Assembly: GCA_946407175.1 (NCBI GenBank)
Contig: CAMJNB010000137.1
Location: 1 to 5,030, forward strand
DNA length: 5,030 nucleotides
Source: an uncultured Selenomonadales bacterium
Lineage (GTDB): Bacteria > Bacillota_C > Negativicutes > Selenomonadales > Selenomonadaceae
Direction: 5' to 3'
A program made the position numbers and the translations under genes. Below the pieces are notes generated by a model. It ran no database searches. It was not told the origin of the DNA and worked only from the letters and a program-made list of their open reading frames with translations. Of the stretch, positions 1-4,488 are shown piece by piece (positions within the stretch are counted from its first letter, which is position 1; each line of letters opens with the position of its first letter).

Positions 1-216
1 ATGATTTGTATTGCCGAAAACTTTTACCTCAATGTAGGCAACCGGTTCATTCTCCGTGCCGCGCAGATAAAGTTTGCAGTTGTCTTGAAACTCGGCACGG
101 ATATATTCTTAGCCGTAGCCGAAATTTTTTCGTACAACCTGCGCCAAGCCGAACTTCAAATTTTTTTCCTGCTCATCGCTGATTGAAAGATTTGTCTTTG
201 ACATAAAAAACGGCAT
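1..216 (-). pseudogene. MIF/phenylpyruvate tautomerase-like protein, interrupted by in-frame stop, runs off left edge
   Basis: Reading from ATG at 216-214 the protein begins MPFFMSKTNLSISDEQEKN, which fits the MIF-like tautomerase superfamily, where Pro2 becomes the N-terminal catalytic base after Met removal. After 35 codons there is a TAA at 111-109. The same frame then continues EYIRAEFQDNCKLYLRG and PVAYIEVKVFG, which matches the usual second half of these roughly 70-75 residue proteins (F-x-DN, then VEVK-x-FG). The gene is therefore one reading frame with a single nonsense codon, not two genes. A GGAG site (228-225) sits 8 nt before the ATG, and the gene starts 16 nt after the stop of the oxidoreductase remnant, so the two were probably cotranscribed. 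TAA is also used as a normal stop in this window (recR), so codon reassignment is unlikely. The true 3' end lies at or beyond position 1. Family assignment is by recognition of the pattern; substrate unknown. Confidence 0.72.
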
Positions 217-232
217 GATATCAACTCCAAAA

Positions 233-880
233 TTATTTCTTGCCGCGCAGTACGAAAATGCATTTATGACCCGGCGTCCTGTAGCACATATTGCAGCCAA
301 TGCACGCGGAAGGTTTAATGTCGCCGCTCTGCCAGCGGTTTATGATATTCGGTTCACGAACAAGCGCGCGTGACAGCGATAAAAATTCAATGTCTGTCTT
401 GAAAAGTATGCCGTTCATATTTTCAACACTGCGGTGACCGCCGACCAAAATAATCGGCACGTCTACTTTCTCTTTGACGGCAACGGCGTATTTTTGGAAG
501 TAGCCTTCATTGGCACCTGCGCGCGCCTCGCGTGAAGTGTAATTGCCGCTGATTTCAATCGCGTCAACACCGTGAGCCTTCATAACTTTGCAAGCAACAA
601 TGCAGTCATGAATATTAAGTCCGCCGTCCGTGAAATCGTCGCCGTTAATTTTTGCAATGACGCAAAAATCTCTGCCGACCGCGTCACGAATCTTGTCTAA
701 AATTTCGCCCAAAACTCTAGCGCGATTTTCACTGTTGTCGTCGTATTCATCGGTACGGTGATTATGCGCGGCGCTGATAAATTTGCTTAGGAAAAAATCC
801 ATGCGCCACGTGAATTTGTACGCCGTCATAACCCGCCTTCTTCGCGCGTACGGCGATAGAGTATTGACTAAAAAAAATCT
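233..880 (-). pseudogene. NADH:flavin oxidoreductase (old yellow enzyme family), 5'-truncated and frameshifted
   Basis: The frame ending at 235-233 encodes the C-terminal part of a short old-yellow-enzyme-like FMN TIM-barrel: FFLSKFISAAHNHRTDEY and SENRARVLGEILDKIRDAVG, then DAIEISGNYTSR, then VDVPIILVGGHRSVENM, ending PSACIGCNMCYRTPGHKCIF. That ending is typical of the short (about 340 residue) branch. Upstream, the strand AKKAGYDGVQIHVAHGFF is in a different frame. The coding strand has six T where five would join the halves (A run at 792-797 on the plus strand), so a single inserted base breaks the gene. Farther upstream the correct frame continues to about 880 and meets a TAA at 902-900, with the N-terminal roughly 120-140 residues missing. 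An ATG at 829 opens an apparent 198-residue ORF, but its first residues are the barrel strand read out of frame. The neighbours suggest a lost divergent HxlR regulator and a tautomerase partner. Members of this family reduce activated alkenes or quinones with NAD(P)H; this copy is very likely inactive. Confidence 0.85.
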
Positions 881-922
881 GCGGTGTAAGATTTACTTGT
901 TAAGAAGTAATCTCTACACGGC
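870..922 (-). terminator. Imperfect inverted repeat followed by T8 on the minus strand
   Basis: Arms at 881-898 and 905-922 pair at 13 of 18 positions around a 6-nt loop (899-904). The inner stem is TTACTT/AAGTAA and the outer stem is GTGTA/TACAC. Read on the minus strand, the stem is followed by AGA and eight T (877-870), the layout of an intrinsic terminator. It lies exactly where recognisable oxidoreductase homology ends, and it contains the TAA that closes that frame. It could be the terminator of a minus-strand gene that is no longer present, or the end of the inserted segment carrying the GIY-YIG gene. The palindrome also resembles terminal inverted repeats, but I cannot assign it to an insertion-sequence family. 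Confidence 0.45.
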
Positions 923-988
923 GCAGAGTCTATGCATTTTAAAATTTTAAACTTTTGCGCTAATGTTGTCAAGAAAGGCGTGAAGTTT

Positions 989-1282
989 ATGATTGTTTAC
1001 AAAATTGAAAATCTCATCAATGGAAAGATTTACGTCGGAAGAACGGTAAAAAAATTAAATGTGCGTATGTCACAGCATAAAAATACTACAAAAACCCTTA
1101 TCGGCAGAGCAATTCAAAAATATGGTTGGGAAAATTTTCGTGCAGAAATCATTGAAGAATGCAGTTCATTTGAAGAATTGGTTGAACGCGAAGTCTATTG
1201 GATAAAAATTGACAAAAACTCTGCGCGAATTGGAGCGCAACAGATTAGTTCGCAGAATTGTAATAAAAGAAAATCCGCCTAA
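989..1282 (+). CDS. GIY-YIG nuclease domain protein, C-terminus replaced by out-of-frame read-through
   Basis: Starting at ATG 989-991 (AAAGG at 974-978, 10 nt away) the product is 97 residues. Residues 1-73 form a compact GIY-YIG domain: Y4 in the 'GIY' position, NGKIYVG with Y15 and G17 in the 'YIG' position, R26 and H30 in the R-x3-H motif, then AIQKYGWENF, and an EREVYWIK end with E66 or E68 as the metal-binding glutamate. All catalytic positions therefore look present. Such single-domain proteins are typical of free-standing or phage-borne homing endonucleases, which normally carry a DNA-binding tail after this domain. Here residues 74-97 (from about 1208) are simply another frame of the HxlR remnant, so any native tail is lost. 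An upstream ATG at 932 would add 19 residues without a good binding site and is not favoured. Whether the chimeric protein still cuts DNA is unknown. Confidence 0.75.
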   Translation: MIVYKIENLINGKIYVGRTVKKLNVRMSQHKNTTKTLIGRAIQKYGWENFRAEIIEECSSFEELVEREVYWIKIDKNSARIGAQQISSQNCNKRKSA

Positions 1283-1406
1283 GATAATCGAATACTCCTT
1301 AACAGAATGGGGATTGAGTTTAATTCAAGCATTGAATGCTGTCCGTAATTGGAGTTTAAAACATATGGAAAACGTTGAATCAGACAACACGTCGCTACAA
1401 AATTAA
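1209..1406 (+). pseudogene. HxlR-family transcriptional regulator, C-terminal remnant
   Basis: The frame from about 1209 reads LTKTLRELERNRLVRRIV, then ENPPKIIEYSLTEWGLSLIQ, which is the second half of the HxlR winged-helix domain: the end of the recognition helix, the wing with the PP-x-x-EYSLTE signature, and the C-terminal helix. The tail continues for about 25 residues to TAA at 1406. The N-terminal 50-60 residues, including the first helices and any sensing cysteine, are missing. Immediately before this point the DNA encodes the GIY-YIG domain in another frame. No methionine start or ribosome binding site serves the fragment, so it is almost certainly not translated as a regulator. HxlR proteins (for example YodB, HypR) often sit divergent to an oxidoreductase they control and respond to quinones or aldehydes. 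The divergent old-yellow-enzyme remnant to the left fits that arrangement. It ends 9 nt from the convergent acetyltransferase gene. Confidence 0.8.
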
Positions 1407-1415
1407 GTTGCGAAG

Positions 1416-1904
1416 TTACAAAATCAAATATTGCGGCACGATATCGGCAAAGCTACCGTCCGGCATACGAAAGCCTCCGGGTATAATTCCGAGTTCGACA
1501 AAACCTAAGCGCTTGTACAAATGTCGCGCGTGAATGTTATCGGCAACCACAGCATTGAACTGCAAAATTTTAAATCCGAGTTCACGCGCTTTTTCAATGC
1601 AATGCTTAACAATCAATTCGCCGATATGCCGGCCGCGCAGGTTTGAACGTACGGCGTAACTTGCATTTGAAATGTGACCGCAACGCCCGACGTTATTGGG
1701 GTGCAGAATGTAAAGCGCCAAAATTTCATTCGTTTCAGTATCCTTTGCAAGACCGGTGAAAGACTGCGCGGAAAAAAATTCGTCACCGGTAATTTCGGTG
1801 AGCTCTTCTTCCTGCGGGAAGGCAACGCCGTCACGAACAATCTCATTCCAAATTTCAATCGCGGGCAAAATATTTTTCTTGGTGTAAGGTTCAACGACTA
1901 TCAA
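1416..1904 (-). CDS. GNAT-family N-acetyltransferase
   Basis: This encodes a 162-residue acetyltransferase of the GCN5-related fold, which transfers acetyl from acetyl-CoA to an amine. The start is placed at TTG 1904-1902 because a GGAGG (1917-1913) lies exactly 8 nt before it; the longer frame from TTG 1919 overlaps that binding site. In order one sees the acceptor-side helix (ILPAIEIWNEIV), the central strands with ALYILHPNNVGRCGHISNAS, the acetyl-CoA loop SNLRGRHIGELIV, and the motif B strand and helix FNAVVADNIHARHLYKRLGF. In the loop the usual R-G-x-G-x-G has His for the first Gly (RGRHIG), a tolerated variation in some members. The last part, GIIPGGFRMPDG, is seen in a common Bacillota GNAT group of unknown substrate. 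It lies downstream of the substrate-binding lipoprotein, about 90 nt away across heptamer repeats, so it may be read through from that promoter. Substrate cannot be told. Confidence 0.87.
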   Translation of the reverse strand: MIVVEPYTKKNILPAIEIWNEIVRDGVAFPQEEELTEITGDEFFSAQSFTGLAKDTETNEILALYILHPNNVGRCGHISNASYAVRSNLRGRHIGELIVKHCIEKARELGFKILQFNAVVADNIHARHLYKRLGFVELGIIPGGFRMPDGSFADIVPQYLIL

Positions 1905-1912
1905 AATAATTT

Positions 1913-1917
1913 CCTCC
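1913..1917 (-). promoter_or_regulatory. Ribosome binding site that fixes the acetyltransferase start
   Basis: GGAGG on the minus strand, 8 nt before TTG 1904. It overlaps the alternative upstream TTG (1919-1917), ruling that start out. A T7 tract (1924-1918) abuts it upstream. Confidence 0.8.
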
Positions 1918-1938
1918 AAAAAAATAAGCTTTCAGCTT
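1918..1938 (-). terminator. Weak stem-loop plus T7 after the lipoprotein gene
   Basis: Within the AGCT heptamers, the minus strand reads AAGCT-GAA-AGCTT (1938-1926), then A and seven T (1924-1918). A 5-bp stem with a 3-nt loop is weak, but the T tract is well placed. It would partly terminate transcription from the lipoprotein promoter ahead of the acetyltransferase gene. The repeats allow several alternative AGCT/AGCT stems. Confidence 0.3.
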
Positions 1939-1956
1939 GCAGCTGTCAGCTTTCAG
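1927..1956. repeat. Degenerate heptamer tandem repeat, unit AGCTNNC
   Basis: Four uninterrupted 7-bp units: AGCTTTC, AGCTTGC, AGCTGTC, AGCTTTC, then AG. The array lies in the spacer between the acetyltransferase and the lipoprotein gene. Each unit contains the self-complementary AGCT. Confidence 0.85.
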
Positions 1957-1962
1957 AAATGT

Positions 1963-1990
1963 TAAATTCTAAATTCTAAATTCTAAATTC
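1963..1990. repeat. Perfect heptamer tandem repeat TAAATTC x4
   Basis: Four identical 7-bp units, ending 4 bp from the stop codon (1997-1995) of the lipoprotein gene. It has the same period as, but a different unit from, the adjacent AGCTNNC array; six bases separate the two. Confidence 0.93.
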
Positions 1991-1994
1991 AATA

Positions 1995-3191
1995 TCAGCC
2001 TTCGGGAGCGATTTTGGTACGAAGTTCACGCGCGCCGCCTTTATTTTCAATTACGACAATGCCTTTAATCGGATTGTGTGTCTTGGCGTCCATAGTGACT
2101 ACGCCGGTACCGACTTTCAAATCTTTAATTGTTTCGATATTGTCACGAATTTTTTCAGATGTGTCGCCGCCGCGTTCAATGGCATTGACCAGCATTTTAC
2201 CCGCGTCATAGCCGAGAGCCGCGAAGACGTTGGGATTTTCATTGTACGCGCCTTTGTACGCATTGATGAAGTCTTGTACTTCTTTGTCGCCTTCAAAATA
2301 GTGCGTGCAGAAGAAAGTATTGTTGAGAGCGTCCGAGCCGGCAATTTCTACAACCTTTGAATCATCCCAGCCGTCAGTACCGAGAATGATTGAGTGAATG
2401 CCGAGTTCACGCGCTTGCTTGACGATTTTGCCGACTTCTTCATAGTACGCGGGGACGAACATTACATCGGCATTGGCGCTTTGCAATTTTGTCAACGTCG
2501 CTTTGAAGTCTTGGTCTTTCGCTACGAAAAATTCTTCCATTAAAACTTTGCCGCCGTCAGCTTCAAATTTCTCTTTAAAAATTTTGCCGAGACTCTTTGA
2601 GTAATCGGAGCTTGAGTCAATGTAAAGCACGGCAGTTTTCGCATTTAAATCCTTCGCGGCGAATTGCGCCATAACTTCACTTTGTTGCGGGTCAATAAAG
2701 CACGCACGGAAAATGTACGGCTTCACGGCGCCGTTTTCTACCGTGACATCGGGATTAGTCGCGGCAGGAGCGATAACCGGTACCTTACTGTCCGTAGCAA
2801 CTTGAGATTCGGCAATGACGCTTGCGGTAACTGCGGGACCTACCATAGCGGCAACTTTGTTATCGGAGATTAATTTTGTCGCGGCGTTTACGGATTCAGC
2901 GGCATCCGACTTACTGTCAGCGTCGACGATTTTAATTTTTTTGCCGTTGACTCCGCCTTTGTCGTTGACTTCCTGCACGGCAAGTTTAAAACCTTTCGCG
3001 GCGTTGGAGCCGTACTGTGCGTGGTTACCTGTCAACTCGAAATTTGAACCTACAATAATTTCATCGGCATTGGCACTTCCGCCACCGCCACCGCCTGCAC
3101 TGTCGCCGCCGCAACCTGTCAGCAATGAACAAGCCAAAAATCCGCCTGCCAAAAACGCGGCAAGTTTAAATTTCTTTTTACCCAAAAACAC
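1995..3191 (-). CDS. ABC transporter substrate-binding lipoprotein, branched-chain amino acid (LivJ) type
   Basis: The product is 398 residues when started at GTG 3191-3189, which has GGAGAGG (3206-3200) 8 nt upstream; the GTG at 3200 lies inside that binding site. Residues 1-26 are a lipoprotein signal (KKK, hydrophobic core, LLTG) with the lipidated cysteine at 27. A Gly-rich linker follows, then two lobes of the periplasmic-binding-protein type I fold: EIIVGSNFELTGNHAQYG, GFKLAVQEVNDKGGVNGKKI, the ligand-contact segment GPAVTASVIAESQVA, and LYIDSSSDYSKSLG bearing the usual Tyr/Ser contacts. The last lobe has GYDAGKMLVNAIERGG. The family captures Leu/Ile/Val or related amino acids and hands them to a LivHMGF permease; the exact ligand is not readable here. 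No permease or ATPase genes adjoin it, so it appears to be a solitary binding protein. It has its own strong promoter, so high expression is likely. Confidence 0.93.
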   Translation of the reverse strand: MFLGKKKFKLAAFLAGGFLACSLLTGCGGDSAGGGGGGSANADEIIVGSNFELTGNHAQYGSNAAKGFKLAVQEVNDKGGVNGKKIKIVDADSKSDAAESVNAATKLISDNKVAAMVGPAVTASVIAESQVATDSKVPVIAPAATNPDVTVENGAVKPYIFRACFIDPQQSEVMAQFAAKDLNAKTAVLYIDSSSDYSKSLGKIFKEKFEADGGKVLMEEFFVAKDQDFKATLTKLQSANADVMFVPAYYEEVGKIVKQARELGIHSIILGTDGWDDSKVVEIAGSDALNNTFFCTHYFEGDKEVQDFINAYKGAYNENPNVFAALGYDAGKMLVNAIERGGDTSEKIRDNIETIKDLKVGTGVVTMDAKTHNPIKGIVVIENKGGARELRTKIAPEG

Positions 3192-3199
3192 TTTTAGCA

Positions 3200-3206
3200 C
3201 CTCTCC
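3200..3206 (-). promoter_or_regulatory. Ribosome binding site that fixes the lipoprotein start
   Basis: GGAGAGG on the minus strand ends 8 nt before GTG 3191, the same spacing as at several other genes here. The upstream GTG at 3200-3198 overlaps it and is not usable. Confidence 0.75.
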
Positions 3207-3233
3207 ATTTATGACATAAAAAAATTCGCGGCT

Positions 3234-3262
3234 ATTTTATAATCTTAACCGCAAACTGTCAA
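3234..3262 (-). promoter_or_regulatory. Sigma-70 type promoter of the lipoprotein gene
   Basis: Consensus -35 TTGACA (3262-3257), a 17-bp spacer, and -10 TAAAAT (3239-3234) on the minus strand. This predicts transcription from about 3227 and a leader of about 35 nt with an AT-rich stretch before the ribosome binding site. It is the best promoter match in the window. Confidence 0.78.
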
Positions 3263-3302
3263 TCAATATCATTTCTGTTAATCTCTATCGTTTCTGTTAA
3301 TC
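3253..3302 (-). repeat. 19-bp-period direct repeats overlapping the lipoprotein promoter
   Basis: On the minus strand GATTAACAGAAA occurs at 3302-3291 and identically at 3283-3272. A third, degenerate copy GATTGACAGTTT is at 3264-3253. The period is 19 bp both times. The third copy overlaps the -35 hexamer and the first two lie just upstream. The full 19-bp units of copies 1 and 2 agree at 16 positions. Placement suggests tandem binding sites for a regulator, but no regulator is identified. Confidence 0.6.
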
Positions 3303-3316
3303 AATCTTCGCGCAGG

Positions 3317-3916
3317 TTAAACCGGTACGCGGTTTTCAATCGCCTTTGAAATTGTCACGCTGTCTGTACCTGCAAAGTCCGCACCTACCGCAAGTCCACG
3401 TGCAAGCTTAGTAACCTTGACGCCGACAGGTTTTAAAAGCCGCGCAATGTACAGAGACGTGGCGTCGCCTTCTACCGTAGGTTCAAACGCGATTATAACT
3501 TCTTCAACTTCATTTTCGCCAATACGCTGAATCAATTCGCGCAGGTGAATATCCTCCTGCGAAATGCCCGCTATCGGTGAAATAAGTCCGCCGGTGACGT
3601 GGTACTTGCCTTTGAAAGTCCCCGCCTTTTCAATCGCGTCCAAGTCCTTAGGGTCTTTCACGAGACAAATAATTTTGCTGTCGCGTTTATCGGACGAGCA
3701 AATTTCGCACGTGTCACGAGCTTTATCAATCGTCGTAAAACAAATTGGGCAGGCGTGAGTATTTTGTTTGACGTTGCGAATTGCCGTCGCCAAATTTTCC
3801 ACGTCCTGCGCGTCCATGTCGACAATGTGCCACGCCAACCTTGCGGCAGTTTTCGTACCGACGCCGGGCAATTTCATCAGCGCTTCTTGCAACATTCGCA
3901 TTGCTTGTGAATTCAT
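3317..3916 (-). CDS. recR: Recombination mediator protein RecR
   Basis: Full-length at 199 residues, the family's usual size. RecR forms ring-shaped oligomers that, with RecO (and RecF), load RecA on SSB-coated single-stranded DNA in gap repair. Domains in order: helix-hairpin-helix (LPGVGTKTAARLAWHIV, residues 16-32); a zinc finger with C56, C59, C70 and C73; a Toprim domain (IICLVKDPKDLDAIEKAG, then GKYHVTGGLISPIAGISQED); and the Walker-B-like segment FEPTVEGDATSLYIARLLKP. In the Toprim motif most RecRs have V-V-E; here residue 87 is Lys (AAA at 3658-3656), one base from Glu. The end, GLAVGADFAGTDSVTISKA, also departs from the common LPVGGDLEYADEVTL pattern. The usual upstream partners dnaX and ybaB are absent; small exported proteins precede it. 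The nearest ribosome-binding-like AGGA (3932-3929) is 12 nt from the ATG and comes from a heptamer repeat. M6 or M8 are possible later starts. Confidence 0.96.
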   Translation of the reverse strand: MNSQAMRMLQEALMKLPGVGTKTAARLAWHIVDMDAQDVENLATAIRNVKQNTHACPICFTTIDKARDTCEICSSDKRDSKIICLVKDPKDLDAIEKAGTFKGKYHVTGGLISPIAGISQEDIHLRELIQRIGENEVEEVIIAFEPTVEGDATSLYIARLLKPVGVKVTKLARGLAVGADFAGTDSVTISKAIENRVPV

Positions 3917-3923
3917 TTACTAT

Positions 3924-3979
3924 CTAATTCCTAATCCTTAAAACCTAGACCCTAATTCCTAGCCCCTAACCCCTAATCA
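3924..3979. repeat. Degenerate heptamer tandem repeat, unit CTAAYYC, eight copies
   Basis: Eight consecutive 7-bp units: CTAATTC, CTAATCC, TTAAAAC, CTAGACC, CTAATTC, CTAGCCC, CTAACCC, CTAATCA. They fill the whole spacer between recR and the small exported protein gene. The last unit contains that gene's stop codon (3979-3977), and on the minus strand the first two supply the only purine-rich stretch before the recR ATG. The sequence is telomere-like in appearance, but there is no reason to think it is one. Confidence 0.9.
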
Positions 3980-4192
3980 CGGACTGCACTTTTTGCAGGG
4001 AACATAACCTGCGCGTACCGCCTCTTCACGCGACGAAAATTCTACGCGATTTGAAGTCTTAATTCTTTGCGCCGCCGAACAATCCGAGTAATGAAATTTT
4101 TTCGAGTTGGCATTGCCTACGTAATTCGCCGCAAGCACATTCGCCGTCATTAAAACTACCGCCGCTAAGATTAATGCTAAAAATTTTTTCAA
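3977..4192 (-). CDS. Small exported protein with Ada-like Cys/His zinc-binding module
   Basis: A 71-residue product from TTG 4192-4190, which has GGAGG (4205-4201) 8 nt upstream; the longer frame from TTG 4210 runs through that site. Residues 1-22 form a signal peptide (KK, hydrophobic core, ANVLAA), so the protein is probably exported. The mature part reads NYVGNANSKKFHYSDCSAA, then SREEAVRAGYVPCKKCSP. This H-x3-D-C ... C-x2-C layout is the compact module known from the Ada metal-binding domain and found at the ends of secreted nucleases and competence proteins, where it probably binds Zn via His and three Cys. Here it stands alone. Its N-terminal half is clearly related to the next gene upstream (about 14 of 27 residues). 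It lies 19 nt after that gene's stop, so the two form an operon. Function unknown. Confidence 0.8.
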   Translation of the reverse strand: MKKFLALILAAVVLMTANVLAANYVGNANSKKFHYSDCSAAQRIKTSNRVEFSSREEAVRAGYVPCKKCSP

Positions 4193-4200
4193 AATACCGA

Positions 4201-4205
4201 CCTCC
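4201..4205 (-). promoter_or_regulatory. Ribosome binding site that fixes the Ada-like small protein start
   Basis: GGAGG on the minus strand, 8 nt before TTG 4192. It excludes the TTG at 4210, which precedes the site and has none of its own. Confidence 0.8.
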
Positions 4206-4211
4206 TGCAAG

Positions 4212-4412
4212 CTACCTATGATTTTTCGTGCTTGTCCATCTCACGTTATTGCCGGATTTACTGCCGGACTTATGTTTGGACGACGACACGGAAAAACCGA
4301 CGTGATTATAAAATTCTTGCATACTGAATTGGTTGCCCAGATAATTCTTTGAATATACATGCGCCGTCACTGCTATTATCGCCGCTACGATGAATGCCAA
4401 TAATTTTTCCAC
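4212..4412 (-). CDS. Small exported protein, basic Ser/Lys-rich tail, paralogue of downstream gene by its N-terminus
   Basis: A 66-residue product from GTG 4412-4410, preceded by AAGGAGG (4426-4420) with a 7-nt spacer, the strongest ribosome binding site in the window. Residues 1-21 are a signal peptide or membrane anchor (MEKLLAFIVAAIIAVTAHVY). The following NYLGN matches NYVGN of the next gene, and over the first 27 codons the two genes agree at 57 of 81 bases, so this is a tandem duplication. The remainder (FSVSSSKHKSGSKSGNNVRW...) is hydrophilic, cationic, and has no cysteine, so it lacks the metal-binding module of its neighbour. I recognise no family. It could be a diverged copy losing function or a recombined one; the good ribosome binding site argues that it is translated. 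Confidence 0.65.
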   Translation of the reverse strand: MEKLLAFIVAAIIAVTAHVYSKNYLGNQFSMQEFYNHVGFSVSSSKHKSGSKSGNNVRWTSTKNHR

Positions 4413-4448
4413 GTCAATTCCTCCTTTTTTAGCTTAGAGCTTGGAGAA

Positions 4449-4482
4449 ATTATCTATAACGGCTACAGGCTACAAGCTGCAA
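4449..4482 (-). promoter_or_regulatory. Possible promoter for the two small exported genes
   Basis: On the minus strand TTGCAG (4482-4477), 17 bp, then TTATAG (4459-4454); or TTGTAG (4475-4470), 15 bp, then GATAAT (4454-4449). Both -35-like elements come from heptamer units. The gap of 71 bp after the nitrilase-type gene leaves room for a promoter, but the match is mediocre. Confidence 0.25.
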
Positions 4483-4488
4483 GCTAGT
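4461..4488. repeat. Degenerate heptamer tandem repeat, unit RGCTNCA, four copies
   Basis: GGCTACA, GGCTACA, AGCTGCA, AGCTAGT in tandem; the last unit contains the amidohydrolase stop codon (4486-4484). Two further 7-bp units (AGCTTAG, AGCTTGG) lie at 4431-4444, just before the small gene's ribosome binding site. Confidence 0.75.

Noticed and set aside
109..111. Recoded or reassigned TAA in the tautomerase
   Set aside because: TAA ends recR and the oxidoreductase frame normally in this window, so a nonsense mutation is the simpler explanation.
792..797. Programmed frameshifting in the oxidoreductase
   Set aside because: The gene also lacks its N-terminal third and has no start, so recoding would not rescue a functional enzyme.
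233..829. A complete 198-residue oxidoreductase gene starting at ATG 829
   Set aside because: Its first ten or so residues are the barrel strand GYDGVQIHVAHG read in the wrong frame; the real frame continues upstream, so the ORF is a product of the frameshift.
932..988. Upstream ATG 932 as GIY-YIG start
   Set aside because: No ribosome binding site nearby; the GIY-YIG domain begins directly at ATG 989, which has AAAGG upstream.
1674..1979. Plus-strand ORF of 101 residues
   Set aside because: Antisense to the acetyltransferase, which has clear family motifs; the tail only reads through heptamer repeats.
2815..3219. 134-residue plus-strand ORF rich in Pro and Ala
   Set aside because: It is antisense to the lipoprotein gene; the Pro run is the complement of the Gly linker codons. 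No ribosome binding site and no family resemblance.
3599..3910. Plus-strand ORF of 103 residues
   Set aside because: Antisense shadow of recR with no recognisable domain.
3924..3979. CRISPR array or telomere
   Set aside because: Units are 7 bp with no spacers, and the telomere-like look (CCCTAA) is one variant of a degenerate heptamer inside an ordinary gene spacer.
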